Shown: positions 38,608 through 47,893 of the stretch, piece after piece | Numbering within the stretch: position 1 is the first letter of the stretch | Layout: every line of letters starts with the position of its first letter | Assembly: GCF_013364195.1 (NCBI RefSeq) | Contig: NZ_CP054918.1 | Span: 6,313,001 to 6,377,000 of the forward strand | Source: Streptomyces sp. NA04227 | GTDB lineage: Bacteria; Actinomycetota; Actinomycetes; Streptomycetales; Streptomycetaceae | Reading direction: 5' to 3' | DNA length: 64,000 bases | The notes under the pieces: generated by a model | The model's database searches: none | Told to the model about the DNA's origin: nothing | Seen by the model: the letters and a program-made list of their open reading frames with translations, nothing else | Position numbers and translations under genes: made by a program

Positions 38608-38640
38608 GCCGTGTTCCCTCCGGCGGGGCCTGGGTGACAA

Positions 38641-38701
38641 CGGAACGAACGCTCGTCGGGCCGGGCGAACCGGGGCCCGGTCGGCCCGACGGACCGTTCC
38701 G
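38641..38701 (-). promoter_or_regulatory. Long hairpin between binding protein and permease genes
   Basis: Nested inverted repeats: outer arms CGGAACG/CGTTCCG (38641-38647, 38695-38701) and inner arms GTCGGGCC/GGCCCGAC (38655-38662, 38683-38690). Located 52 bases after the binding-protein stop, it fits a 3' stabiliser or partial terminator, letting the binding protein be made in excess. Confidence 0.65.
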
Positions 38702-38752
38702 CCGCCACCGCGGGCCCCTTGGTTCGCGCTCGTGGGTGCGGTGGAGCAGGTA

Positions 38753-40663
38753 CTACTCGCGGTCGTCCGCGGTGGAACGGCGCCGGATCGCGAAGAACGC
38801 CGCTCCGGCTCCGAGGACGATGACGACCCCGACGATGCCGATGATGACCCCGGCCGAGCCCGAGGAGTCGGACGACGCACCGGAGTTCGCGGGAGCCGCC
38901 GACCACCAGCTCCAGTACCCGTCCTGCCCGTAGATGTTCCCGGCGTCCGAGGGCATCGTGGTGATCGACCCGATCTGGTCGGTCCGGTAGGCCTCCACCG
39001 CGTTCGGATACGCCATCACGTTCATGTAGCCCGTGTCGTAGAGCCGCGACTGGATCTGCTTCACCAGATCCGCCCGTTTGCCCTCGTCGTACTCGGCGAG
39101 CTGCCGCGCGTACAGGTCGTCGTACTTCTTGTCGCAGATGAAGTTGTCCGTCGCACCGGTGTCCGCGGGCGTCGCGGGCAGCGCGCCGCAGGTGTGGATC
39201 GACAGGACGAAGTCCGGGTCGGGGTTGACCGACCAGCCGTCGAAGGCCAGGTCGTACTTCCCGGCCAGCCACGGGTCGGTGACGTTGTCCAGGCAGTTCA
39301 GCTCCAGACCGACGCCGAGCTCGCTCCACCACTCCTTCAGGTACTTGCCGACCGCCTTGTCGTTCGGGTCGGTGGCGTGGCACAGCATCCGGTAGTTCAG
39401 CGGCTTGCCGTCCTTGCCGACCCGCTTGCCGTCACCGTTCTTGCGGTAGCCCGCCTCGTCCAGGAGCCTTCCGGCGGCCTTCGGGTCGTACGCCCACTCC
39501 TGAGCGCTCTCCGGCTGCCAGTAGTACGTACTGAAGCGCGGCGGGATGTAGCCCTTGCCCTCGACCGCGTGGCCCTGGAAGACCTTGTCGACGATCGTCT
39601 TGCGGTCCACCGCCATGAACAGTGCCCGGCGCACCTTCTGGTCGAGGAGCGAGGGGTGCCCGTCGCCGAACTTCTCGCCGCCCTTGGTCCGCGCCCCCGG
39701 GTTGGTGGCGATGGCGTAGAAACGGCGGCCCGGCGCGTCGTTGACCTTGATGTTGCCGTTGCCCTCCAGCGCCTCGGCCTGGGCGGGCGTGAGGCCCTGG
39801 ACGAAGGAGACCTCGCCCTTCTGCAGCGCGGCGACCGCGGCGTCGCCGTCCTTGTAGTACTTGAAGACCAGCTCGTCGAACTTCGGCGCGCCCCGCCAGA
39901 AGGACTTGTTGGGCTTGAGGGTCACATAGCTGTCGGCCTTGTAGCCGGTGACCACGAAGGGGCCGTTGCCGACCAGCGGGAACTTCTTGTCGTTGTTGAA
40001 CTTGGAGAAGTCGTCGACCTTCTCCCAGACGTGCTTGGGCACGATCGGCACGTCGAGCGCCGCCATCGTCGCCTGCGGCTTCTTCAGCTCGATGACCAGC
40101 TCGGTCGGGCTCGGCGCGGTGACCTTCTCGAAGTTGCCGACGAAACTGCCGTTCGCGGTCGCCGCCCCGTCGTCGCTCATCATCTTGTTGAAGGTCCACG
40201 CCGCGTCCTCGGCGGTGACCTGCTTGCCGTCCGACCACTTGGAGTTGGTGCGGATGGTGTACGTCCAGGTCAGCTTGTCCGGCGAGGGCTCCCACTTGGT
40301 GGCCAGGCCCGGGACCGCGTGGTTGTCCTTGGGGTCGTAGTTGGTCAGGTACTCGTACATGAGCCGGTGCACGCTCGTACTCACCAGCCGGGTGGCGAGG
40401 AACGGGCTCAGCGAGTCGACGCTCTGCGCGACGGCGACGGTGAGGACCTTCTTGTCCTTGCCCCCGCCCTCGCTCCCGTCGGCGTGGGCCTGCTGCGGGC
40501 CGGGACCCAGCGGGGTGACCGCGGCCGCCGTCAGGGCCAGGGCCGCCGCGCCGGAGGCCAGCAGCACCTTGGCGCGGCCGTTGCGGAGGCGGCGGGAGGA
40601 CGGTGCGGACGGTACCGGGGATCGGGTCGTGCCGTGTGGATCGTGTCTGTCGAAGCTATCCAT
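38753..40663 (-). CDS. Peptide-type ABC transporter substrate-binding protein with a C-terminal membrane anchor
   Basis: 636 residues, SBP family 5 (VLTVAVAQSVDSLSPFLAT start of the mature domain; WEPSPDKLTWTYTIR). The N-terminus is a Sec-type signal (RRLRNGRAKVLLASGAAALALTAA region, cleavage near AHADG) with no lipobox cysteine. Instead, the C-terminus carries a hydrophobic helix, AGVIIGIVGVVIVLGAGAAFF, followed by basic IRRRS, so the domain appears tethered from its C-terminal end, outside the membrane. Family-5 proteins bind peptides, but also nickel or other ligands. The gene starts the operon, with a promoter candidate 73 bases upstream. Confidence 0.92.
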   Translation of the reverse strand: MDSFDRHDPHGTTRSPVPSAPSSRRLRNGRAKVLLASGAAALALTAAAVTPLGPGPQQAHADGSEGGGKDKKVLTVAVAQSVDSLSPFLATRLVSTSVHRLMYEYLTNYDPKDNHAVPGLATKWEPSPDKLTWTYTIRTNSKWSDGKQVTAEDAAWTFNKMMSDDGAATANGSFVGNFEKVTAPSPTELVIELKKPQATMAALDVPIVPKHVWEKVDDFSKFNNDKKFPLVGNGPFVVTGYKADSYVTLKPNKSFWRGAPKFDELVFKYYKDGDAAVAALQKGEVSFVQGLTPAQAEALEGNGNIKVNDAPGRRFYAIATNPGARTKGGEKFGDGHPSLLDQKVRRALFMAVDRKTIVDKVFQGHAVEGKGYIPPRFSTYYWQPESAQEWAYDPKAAGRLLDEAGYRKNGDGKRVGKDGKPLNYRMLCHATDPNDKAVGKYLKEWWSELGVGLELNCLDNVTDPWLAGKYDLAFDGWSVNPDPDFVLSIHTCGALPATPADTGATDNFICDKKYDDLYARQLAEYDEGKRADLVKQIQSRLYDTGYMNVMAYPNAVEAYRTDQIGSITTMPSDAGNIYGQDGYWSWWSAAPANSGASSDSSGSAGVIIGIVGVVIVLGAGAAFFAIRRRSTADDRE

Positions 40664-40735
40664 GGGGTTGACCTCGCGTCATCACTCGCGCCGGGATGGC
40701 TGATCGATCATGGGACGCCGACTGGTTGATGTGGA

Positions 40736-40765
40736 TGTTTATCAGCGGCCGTCATCACCCGTCAA
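40736..40765 (-). promoter_or_regulatory. Candidate promoter of the ABC transporter operon
   Basis: On the minus strand TTGACG (40765-40760) and TAAACA (40741-40736) are spaced by 18 bases, close to the vegetative consensus, 73 bases before the binding-protein start codon. It is sequence-only evidence. Confidence 0.5.
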
Positions 40766-41077
40766 CGGCGCGTGAACCCCATGTGGCCTGCGGAAATAAC
40801 GAGTTGACCAGTGATCAGCACTCATTGGGCCAGACCGGTGAAAGCCGCCAGGTCACGGGGTGACGGTGAGGGGTGGGCGGCTGGGGTCGGTGGTGGTGGA
40901 AGGGCCAGTGGGGCGCCTGGGGCGAGGGGCTCCGGGACGGGCGGGGAGGAGCTTCGGGACGGGCGGGGAGGGGGAGTTGGGCGTGCCGGTCAGTGGGCGG
41001 GGCCGGTGGTCGGTGGCGTTTCGGCCGGGCCAGGGGGTATGGCGGGGCCGGTGGCGGGCGGATTGTGCCGCATGCGG
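40766..41077. other. G-rich stretch between transporter operon and T7SS
   Basis: No gene supported. A 17-base direct repeat, CGGGACGGGCGGGGAGG, occurs at 40933-40949 and 40955-40971 (period 22) within a strongly G-rich plus strand. Confidence 0.5.
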
Positions 41078-41113
41078 CGAGGGCCCGCATCGTGGTGACG
41101 ACGCGGGCCCTCG
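41078..41113 (-). terminator. Terminator after the EspI-like gene
   Basis: Perfect 11-bp stem CGAGGGCCCGC / GCGGGCCCTCG (41078-41088, 41103-41113) with an additional inner TCGT/ACGA pairing, 67 bases past the end of the leftward EspI-like gene. Confidence 0.8.
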
Positions 41114-41179
41114 GGGGACCGAACGGGCGAGGGGCGGCGCGCTGCGGGTTACCGTGCGCGGACCCTGACCCGGGTGTTG

Positions 41180-44100
41180 TTACTGGTGTGGCTGGCCGGT
41201 GCCGCCGGGCGGTATCGGGCCGTGCAGTCCTGCGGGCGGAACCGGCTGGCCCGGCGCCCTCTGCTGGTCCGTGCCCTGGCCGCCCGGGGGCAACTCGTGC
41301 TGCGCCTGCGGCTGTTGGAAGGGCTGCCCGGGTCCGGGCTGCTGGTAGCCGGGCCTCTGCTGGCCCGGCCCGGGTATGCCGGGCTGCGCCTGTCCCGCCG
41401 GGCCCTGCCCCTGCTGGCCGGGGGCGCCCCAGCCCTGACCGGCGCCGGGCTGCTGAGGCTGCCCGGGCTGCGGCTGCCCCGCCCCGCCCTCGAAGCCCTG
41501 CCCGGGCGCGGGCGCGTAACCGCCCTGTCCGTGACCGGGGTAGCCCTGGCCGCCCTGGCCCGGATAGCCCTGGCCGGGGTAGGGCTGACCCTGGCCCGGG
41601 TGGGGCTGGCCGGGCTGCTGGCCCGGATACGGCTGACCGGCGCCCTGTTGCGGCGCGCCCTCGTACGGGCCCTGCTGGCCCGGCATCGGCGGAGCCATCT
41701 GCGGCGGCGGGTTGTTGTTGCCCTCCGAGGTCCACAGACCCTGCGCCTGCTGCGCCCGCGAGAAGTCCTCGGCGACCATCGCGGAGAGGTTGAAGTACGC
41801 CTCGCGCACCTTGGGCCGCATCATGTCCAGATCGACCTCGGCACCGGCCGCCAGATGCTCGTCGAACGGGACCACGACCACACCGCGGCACCGCGTCTCG
41901 AAGTGGCTGACGATGTCCTCCACCTTGATCATCTTGCCGGTGTCGCGCACGCCCGAGATCACCGTGATCGATCGCTGGACCAGGTCCGCGTAACCGTGTG
42001 CGGAGAGCCAGTCGAGCGTGGTCGAGGCGCTGCTCGCGCCGTCCACCGACGGCGTGGAGATGATGATCAACTGGTCGGCCAGGTCGAGCACCCCGCGCAT
42101 CGCGCTGTACAGCAGGCCGGTACCCGAGTCGGTCAGGATGATCGGGTACTGCTGGCCCAGGATGTCGATCGCCCGCCGGTAGTCCTCGTCGTTGAACGTG
42201 GTCGACACGGCCGGGTCCACGTCGTTGGCGAGGATCTCCAGACCGGACGGCGCCTGCGAGGTGAACCGCCGGATGTCCATATAGGAGTTCAGGTACGGGA
42301 TCGCCTGCACCAGGTCGCGGATGGTCGCCCCGGTCTCCCGGCGCACCCGGCGGCCGAGCGTACCGGCGTCCGGGTTGGCGTCGATCGCAAGGATCTTGTC
42401 CTGCCGCTCACTGGCCAGGGTGGCGCCGAGTGCGGTGGTGGTCGTCGTCTTGCCGACGCCGCCCTTGAGGCTGATCACCGCGATCCGGTAGCAGGAGAGC
42501 ACCGGCGTACGGATCAGCTCCAGCTTCCGCAGCCGCTCCGCCTCCTCCTTCTTGCCACCGATCTTGAACCGGCCGCCCGCGGACGGCTTCTGGCTGCGCA
42601 CCTTCTGCCGCTTGGTGTTGACCAGCCGGTCCGAGGACAGTTCCGTCGCCGCCGTGTAGCCCAGCGGCGCCCCCGGGTTGGTGGGCTGCCGCTGCTCGTG
42701 CTGCACCGCCTGCGGGTAGGGCGCACCCGTACGCGGATCGATCTGCTGCCCCTGCCCCGGCTGCTGACCGGGAACGAAGGGCTGTCCGGGCTGGAACTGG
42801 CCCTGGGGGGTGTGGTGTTGAGGGGCCTGGTGGTGCGGGGTGTGGTGTTGCGGCGTGTCCTGTTGAGGATTCTGGCCCTGCGGGGACTGGCCGTGCGGGG
42901 CTTGGCCGTGCGGGGCTTGGCTCTGTGCCGCTTGACCCTGCGGGAACTGTCCGGGCTGCTGCTGTGCCTGCTGACCCGGGAACTGCGGTTGCTGCGGCGG
43001 GACTTGGGCCTGTCCCTGTACCTGGTCCTGTCCGTGTCCCTGGCCGCCCGGGGTGAACGGCCGGCCCGGCTGTGGCTGCCGGCCGGGCTGCTGCCCCTGG
43101 TAATCGGGGTGTCCGGGGTGGGGCTGCTGTCCGTGGGCCTGCTGCGCGCCGGGAGCCGGGGCCTGGCCGGGGTAGGCCTGGCCCAACTGTTGGGCATCCG
43201 GGGTCGGTTGACCGGGCTGACCCGGAACCGGGTACTGCTGACCGTGCGGCAGAGCGGCACCCGGCTGCCCGCCGGAGAACGGCCCGCCCGGTTGCGGGGC
43301 GGCGCCACCCTGGGCATTGCGGTCGACGGTCGCGGGGAGGTTGGCACCCGGTTGTACGGCGGAGGGCTGTCCGGTGGGCTGTTGTCCGGCGCCCGGCTGC
43401 TGGCCGTAGGCGCCCGGGGCTGCGTTGCCCTGGCCCGCCGCGGGCGGCTGCTGTGCCGAGGGCAGCGGCTGTACGGGGTACTGCTGCTGCGCGCTCTGCT
43501 GCTGCCCCTGGTCCTGGCCCTGCCCCGGCTGTGCGGCCTGCTGTTGGCCCGCATCCGGACCCTGCGGTGCGGCGGCGGACTGGTTCACCGCAGTGGGGAA
43601 CGGCGCCCGGCTGGTCGGCTGCGAGTGCACCGAGGCGTCCGGCTGCGACTGCCCGGGGCCGGACGGCTGCGGGAACCCGTATCCACCGAGAGCCTGGCCA
43701 TCTTGCCCCTGGCCCTGGCCCTGGCCCTGGCTCTGTGCCTGGGGATGCGGGAAGCCATAGCCGCCGGGGAGGGGCTGCGCGGGCTGGCCGGGGGCTGAGG
43801 TTCCGGCAGGGTGCGGGAATCCGTATCCGCCGGGCTGGGCAGCGGGGCCGGTCTGCGGGAACCCGTAACCGCCGGGCTGCGCACCGGAGTTCGGCTCGGC
43901 GGCGGCTGCGGGGTTGGGGAATCCGTATCCGCTGCCCGGCTGTGCCCCGGGGGTCTGCGTGGTGCCTGCGGGGTTCGGGAATCCGTAACCACTGCCCGGC
44001 TGTGCGCCCGGGTTCGGCTCGGAGGCCGCGGGCCGCGGGAAGCCGTAACCGCCCGCCTGCCCCTGCGCGTTACTGCCGGGCGACTGCGAACTGTCCTGCG

Positions 44101-46675
44101 GAGCAGGCGTGTTGATCGCGCCACCGGGGCCGGGAGTGGGCATGCCGTATCCGCCGGGGCGCGAAGGCGCGCCGGGGGCGAAGGGGTTGCGCGGTACGTC
44201 GTCGGACTCGGGCAGCGCCTGGCCCGGACCCTGCGGGGAGCCGGACTGCTGTGCATCGGACGGGCCCGGAGCCCCGGCCGTGCCTGACGCTCCTGCCGCG
44301 ATCGGAGTACCCGAAGGAGGTGTACTGCCAGGTCCGGCGGCCATGCTCGGCTCGCCCGCCGATGAACCCGCCTGCGGGGCAGGGGAGTTGCGCGGCGGTA
44401 CGGCGGCCTTGGGCGGCTGCCAGGCCTGCGGGGCGGGCTGGGGCGCCTGCGGCTGGTAGGCCCCGGCGGACTGGCTCGCGGCGGAGGACTGCTCGTTCCC
44501 GGGCGTTGCGGGCTGGTCCGCCTGCGCGCCCGCGGGCCACGGCGCCGCGCCGACGGGCCACTGTGCCGCACCCGCGGGTGCGGCGGGCTGGAAGTCCGGA
44601 GGCAGCGGGGGCAGCCCGGACTGCGGAACGGGCGGCGGGGCCCACGCGGGCGGGGCGTCCTGCGGTTCGTCCTGCGGTTCGTCGGGGCGGTAGCCGGAGG
44701 GTACGGCGTCCTGTGGTTCGGACTGCGCGGCGCCCGTATAGCCCGCTTCGGAGCCCGCCGGGACGCCGGGCCCCGTGAAGCCGACCGAGGGGGCGTCGTC
44801 CTGTGCCCGTCCCGAGGCGCGCTGGGCGGAACGTCCGCCCAGGTTGATCCGCATGGTGCTGGGGGAGGAGAGGTCACTCGGGTCGTCGAACTCCTCTGCT
44901 TCTACCTCCTCCTGCTCCTTATGGGTTTGGGGCGCGTGCGTTGTGTGGGCCGCCAGCGGGGCGGAGGTGTCCGTAGCGGCGCCCTCATCGGTGTCGCTGT
45001 CGCCGGTGGACTCCTCTGCGGAGTTGGCGAGGTCGGAGAGGTCAACAGCGTCGGCGGTGCCGGACGGGCCATCCGCAGTCGGCTGCGGCTCGGCGTCGAC
45101 CTCGTCGGTCTCGTCGGTCTCGCTCGGGAGGGGGATGTCCGCACCCTCGCCAAGAGCCGAACCGCTCAGTAGCGGGCCGGAGTTGGTGTCTACCGGCTCA
45201 GGGCCGCCAGGGGACTGGCTGTCCGAGGTCTCGCTCTCCGAGGAGTGGCCCTCCGGAGACTCGCCTTCCGGAGACTCGCCTTCCGGGGACTCGCCTTCCG
45301 GCTGGTCCACGTCCCCGTCCGCAGCGCCGCCTACGTTGGTCTCCCGCTCGCCGTCCTCATCCTCGTCGCTGCCGTCACCGGCCTCGCTGGCCGATGCCTC
45401 CGTGTCCGCCGACTGCGCGGCCGACACGCGGGTACGGGCGAGGAAGCGGTCCAGAGCGCTGGGCTCCGACTCCACATCCGAGGCCCCGTCGTCCGAACCT
45501 CCGTCGCCTGAAACGGCGTTGTCCGAAACCTCGGCGTCCGAAGCCAGGGATGCGTCGGCCTCCGCCCCTGCCACCTGGTCGGAGGCGGGCCCGGCCTGGA
45601 ACTCCGGCGCCGTTCCGGGCACAGCCCCTCCGAGGTCCGTGCCCTCAGCCGCAGCTTCGTCCGCGTCCGGGCCGTTGGCCTCGTCCACGTCCACGTCTAC
45701 GTTCATGTCCACGGCCGAACCGGCGAGATCTGCCGAGGAGTTCGGGAGCGCAGGGCTCGTAGTCCCCGTCGGCTCGGCTCCGCCGCTCACGGCGTCGGCT
45801 TCGGCACCGGGCTCGCCGACCTCGGCTCCTGCCTCCGCAACAGCCCGCGCTTCCGCTTCGGCTTCCGCCTCCGCCGCCTTGCGCTCTTCGAGCTCGCGCA
45901 GCTCCTGCTTCAGTGCAGACGCGCTGAACCGCATGGTGGCACCGCTCTCCAGGGCGCCATCACCCGAAGCACTCTCCGCACCCGTACGTGAGTCGGCGTC
46001 CGTACCGGAGTCTGTCCCCGTCCCCGCCACCGCGAAGTCGGAAGCGGGCGGCGCCGCAGGCGGAAAGTTCCCCGGCAACGGGAAGCTCGGCACCGCGGTG
46101 GGGTCCGCGGCACTCCCGGGCATCGAAGGGTTGGTGTCCGCCGAACCGGCCCCGCCCCAGGGCCCGTTGACCGGCGTACCGGCGGCCGGACCGCCCAGCA
46201 CACTGGCGAACCCGTACGCCGCCGGACCACCGGCAGCATCCGGGCCCTGACCCTGATCCCCCTGCGGACCCTGCTGAGGAGCGGCCCCCGGGTACTGCGG
46301 AGAGGCCGGACCGGCAGGGCCCTCGCCGCCCTGCTGCGGAGGCATCGGCGCGCCCCAGTGCGGCGCCTGGTCCTGGCCGTACGACCCACCGGGCGGATTC
46401 GCCCCGACGGGAGGCGGCAGCGGTGCGCCGACCGGCGGCGGGGGCGACCCCGCACCCACCGGCCCGGGCTGGGGAGTGCCCTGCGGCGGAACGCCCGCAT
46501 GGCCGGTGGCGGTGTCCGGGCCGTCCGCGGCGTCCGAGGCGTTCTGGGTGTACCAGGCAGGCGGGGCGTAGTCGATGGTGAACTCGCCCGTCGTCTCCAT
46601 GGGGGACTCGGCGTCGGACTGGTCATCGCCGGGTGTGGCCCAGCCCCCGCGGTTCCCGTCCCGATCGCTGCTCAC
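41180..46675 (-). CDS. EspI-like T7SS-associated MinD-type ATPase with giant low-complexity arms
   Basis: 1831 residues. A MinD/ParA-type ATPase domain begins near residue 1395, with the deviant Walker [12 protein letters not shown] (Lys1404) and [14 protein letters not shown]. It is preceded by about 1350 residues of acidic, then Pro/Gln/Gly-rich sequence, and followed by a Gln/Pro/Gly/Tyr-rich tail of about 170 residues. Mycobacterial EspI (Pro-rich arm plus MinD-like ATPase at the ESX-1 locus) is the closest family I know; it modulates secretion. GTG 46675 has a near-perfect AGGAGGAATT site; frame sequence further upstream is discarded. It is followed by a terminator and preceded by a 390-base leader region. 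Probably regulatory and cytoplasmic. Confidence 0.9.
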   Translation of the reverse strand: MSSDRDGNRGGWATPGDDQSDAESPMETTGEFTIDYAPPAWYTQNASDAADGPDTATGHAGVPPQGTPQPGPVGAGSPPPPVGAPLPPPVGANPPGGSYGQDQAPHWGAPMPPQQGGEGPAGPASPQYPGAAPQQGPQGDQGQGPDAAGGPAAYGFASVLGGPAAGTPVNGPWGGAGSADTNPSMPGSAADPTAVPSFPLPGNFPPAAPPASDFAVAGTGTDSGTDADSRTGAESASGDGALESGATMRFSASALKQELRELEERKAAEAEAEAEARAVAEAGAEVGEPGAEADAVSGGAEPTGTTSPALPNSSADLAGSAVDMNVDVDVDEANGPDADEAAAEGTDLGGAVPGTAPEFQAGPASDQVAGAEADASLASDAEVSDNAVSGDGGSDDGASDVESEPSALDRFLARTRVSAAQSADTEASASEAGDGSDEDEDGERETNVGGAADGDVDQPEGESPEGESPEGESPEGHSSESETSDSQSPGGPEPVDTNSGPLLSGSALGEGADIPLPSETDETDEVDAEPQPTADGPSGTADAVDLSDLANSAEESTGDSDTDEGAATDTSAPLAAHTTHAPQTHKEQEEVEAEEFDDPSDLSSPSTMRINLGGRSAQRASGRAQDDAPSVGFTGPGVPAGSEAGYTGAAQSEPQDAVPSGYRPDEPQDEPQDAPPAWAPPPVPQSGLPPLPPDFQPAAPAGAAQWPVGAAPWPAGAQADQPATPGNEQSSAASQSAGAYQPQAPQPAPQAWQPPKAAVPPRNSPAPQAGSSAGEPSMAAGPGSTPPSGTPIAAGASGTAGAPGPSDAQQSGSPQGPGQALPESDDVPRNPFAPGAPSRPGGYGMPTPGPGGAINTPAPQDSSQSPGSNAQGQAGGYGFPRPAASEPNPGAQPGSGYGFPNPAGTTQTPGAQPGSGYGFPNPAAAAEPNSGAQPGGYGFPQTGPAAQPGGYGFPHPAGTSAPGQPAQPLPGGYGFPHPQAQSQGQGQGQGQDGQALGGYGFPQPSGPGQSQPDASVHSQPTSRAPFPTAVNQSAAAPQGPDAGQQQAAQPGQGQDQGQQQSAQQQYPVQPLPSAQQPPAAGQGNAAPGAYGQQPGAGQQPTGQPSAVQPGANLPATVDRNAQGGAAPQPGGPFSGGQPGAALPHGQQYPVPGQPGQPTPDAQQLGQAYPGQAPAPGAQQAHGQQPHPGHPDYQGQQPGRQPQPGRPFTPGGQGHGQDQVQGQAQVPPQQPQFPGQQAQQQPGQFPQGQAAQSQAPHGQAPHGQSPQGQNPQQDTPQHHTPHHQAPQHHTPQGQFQPGQPFVPGQQPGQGQQIDPRTGAPYPQAVQHEQRQPTNPGAPLGYTAATELSSDRLVNTKRQKVRSQKPSAGGRFKIGGKKEEAERLRKLELIRTPVLSCYRIAVISLKGGVGKTTTTTALGATLASERQDKILAIDANPDAGTLGRRVRRETGATIRDLVQAIPYLNSYMDIRRFTSQAPSGLEILANDVDPAVSTTFNDEDYRRAIDILGQQYPIILTDSGTGLLYSAMRGVLDLADQLIIISTPSVDGASSASTTLDWLSAHGYADLVQRSITVISGVRDTGKMIKVEDIVSHFETRCRGVVVVPFDEHLAAGAEVDLDMMRPKVREAYFNLSAMVAEDFSRAQQAQGLWTSEGNNNPPPQMAPPMPGQQGPYEGAPQQGAGQPYPGQQPGQPHPGQGQPYPGQGYPGQGGQGYPGHGQGGYAPAPGQGFEGGAGQPQPGQPQQPGAGQGWGAPGQQGQGPAGQAQPGIPGPGQQRPGYQQPGPGQPFQQPQAQHELPPGGQGTDQQRAPGQPVPPAGLHGPIPPGGTGQPHQ
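43670..44160 (-). repeat. GYGFP repeat segment inside the EspI-like protein
   Basis: The encoded motif GYGFP recurs seven times, plus one GYGMP, spaced 12-25 residues apart in a Pro/Gln/Gly context (for example [10 protein letters not shown] twice). This regular aromatic sticker pattern is characteristic of disordered, self-associating segments. Confidence 0.85.
45251..45295 (-). repeat. 15-base tandem repeat inside the EspI-like gene
   Basis: Three near-identical 15-base units (45251-45265, 45266-45280, 45281-45295) encode PEGES-type pentapeptides in the acidic arm. Units differ by one or two bases, pointing to recent slippage. Confidence 0.85.
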
Positions 46676-47065
46676 AATTCCTCCTGCTGGTGTGGTCGAG
46701 CACCCTCGTGCGCCGCCAGCACACAGCCGCTTCCGCTGATCGGAAGCCACCGTCGCTGCCGGATTCCCCTCGGAGCACGACGGTCCTTTCGCTCTCACCG
46801 CAGCCGGACCCACACGCCGCACCCCACCCCAGCCTAATCACCGCCCGCACCCCGCTGTCAGGTCCGTCCGATGACCGGTACCGGGCTGGTACATGAGGTC
46901 GTAGGACATCAACAGAAGCCGGTATCAATGCCGGATGATGCCCACATGTCCAGAATCTGGCCATAAGGTGGCTGAATTGAGGGCATTCATGCATCGATGC
47001 GTGACGTCGGGCTCGGCGCTGCGGGGCGAGAGACGACACGGCACCCGCACCCCCGACCTCCGACC
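46676..47065. other. 390-base gap upstream of the EspI-like gene
   Basis: Lower-GC than flanks; no gene supported. It contains the perfect palindrome CCGGTACCGG at 46875-46884 and a nearby imperfect CGGTATCAATGCCG at about 46920-46933, plausible operator or promoter elements for the leftward gene. No -35/-10 pair is certain. Confidence 0.4.
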
Positions 47066-47893
47066 TCAGTCCATCCGGCGCGGCGTTCCCAGCAGCCCCG
47101 ACTCGGCGTCCGTCGCCTGCGTCATCACGTACTGCCGGTCCCGGTCGGCGCACCACAGCGTCACGCCGTCGGCGAGGGTCGGCAGTGAGGCGACGTCCGC
47201 CTGGGGCAGCCCGAGATGGCGGCCGATCTCCCGTGCCTCGTCCGGGGACACGCGCTGCACACCGACGAGCCGGGCCTGCCGTACGAGCCGAGGAGCGACC
47301 GGACTCAGATAGGGCAGCAGCGTCAGCACCGACTGCCACGGACCGGAGGTCACCCGGCCGCGCGGCGGGCGCATCCCGCAGTCCCGGATCACCAGCGCGG
47401 GGCTTCCGGCCGAGGCGCCCTGCGGCGGAACCCGGCCCACCTCGTGCAGGGTCATACACGGCTGGCCCGCACCGACCGCCTGGACCAGCGGCGCCCAGGA
47501 CTGCGCGCGGCCCGTCTCCACCGCCACCCGCGCTCCGGTCGCCGCCGCCCGCAGGCTGAGCACCTGCGCGGTCCACAGCCCGCCGATCAGCACGATGTCG
47601 TACGGAGTGGGCCGGTTGACGCCGAGCACGGCGGGCCGCGACTCCGCGTCCACGCCTATGACCACACCGTCGTCGCCTATCGGCAGGGTCAGCGAGTCCA
47701 CCTCGTCGGCGAGCAGCGTGTGCCGTCCGTGGCGCGGGCCCTGCAAACCGAGCCGTTCGCGCACGCGCGCCCGCAGCCTGGCCACCAGGGCGGGATCCAC
47801 CGTCTCGGGTGACGGCTGCGGGCCGCCCTGGGCCGCCCCGCCCGTGACCGGACCGGGCTGGGGCGAGCCGTGCCGAGGAGTCGTCATGGCCAT
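47066..47893 (-). CDS. T7SS-locus protein of unknown function, possible degenerate ATPase fold
   Basis: 275 residues, no membrane helix or signal. The pattern YDIVLIGGLWTAQVLSLRAA, then a strand-rich VAVETGRAQ, then PALVIRDCG, resembles the strand-helix-strand order of EccC/FtsK ATPase modules, but there is no Walker A lysine, so nucleotide hydrolysis is not supported. A basic VRERLGLQGPRHGRHTLL stretch precedes it. Its ATG shares a base with the eccE stop (TGATG), so the two genes are coupled. The location argues for an accessory role in secretion. Confidence 0.75.
   Translation of the reverse strand: MAMTTPRHGSPQPGPVTGGAAQGGPQPSPETVDPALVARLRARVRERLGLQGPRHGRHTLLADEVDSLTLPIGDDGVVIGVDAESRPAVLGVNRPTPYDIVLIGGLWTAQVLSLRAAATGARVAVETGRAQSWAPLVQAVGAGQPCMTLHEVGRVPPQGASAGSPALVIRDCGMRPPRGRVTSGPWQSVLTLLPYLSPVAPRLVRQARLVGVQRVSPDEAREIGRHLGLPQADVASLPTLADGVTLWCADRDRQYVMTQATDAESGLLGTPRRMD

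Noticed and set aside
41174..43798. Long plus-strand frame of Leu/Arg-rich sequence opposite the EspI-like gene
   Set aside because: It arises from the repetitive Pro/Gln/Gly codons of the true minus-strand gene; it has no binding site or domain.
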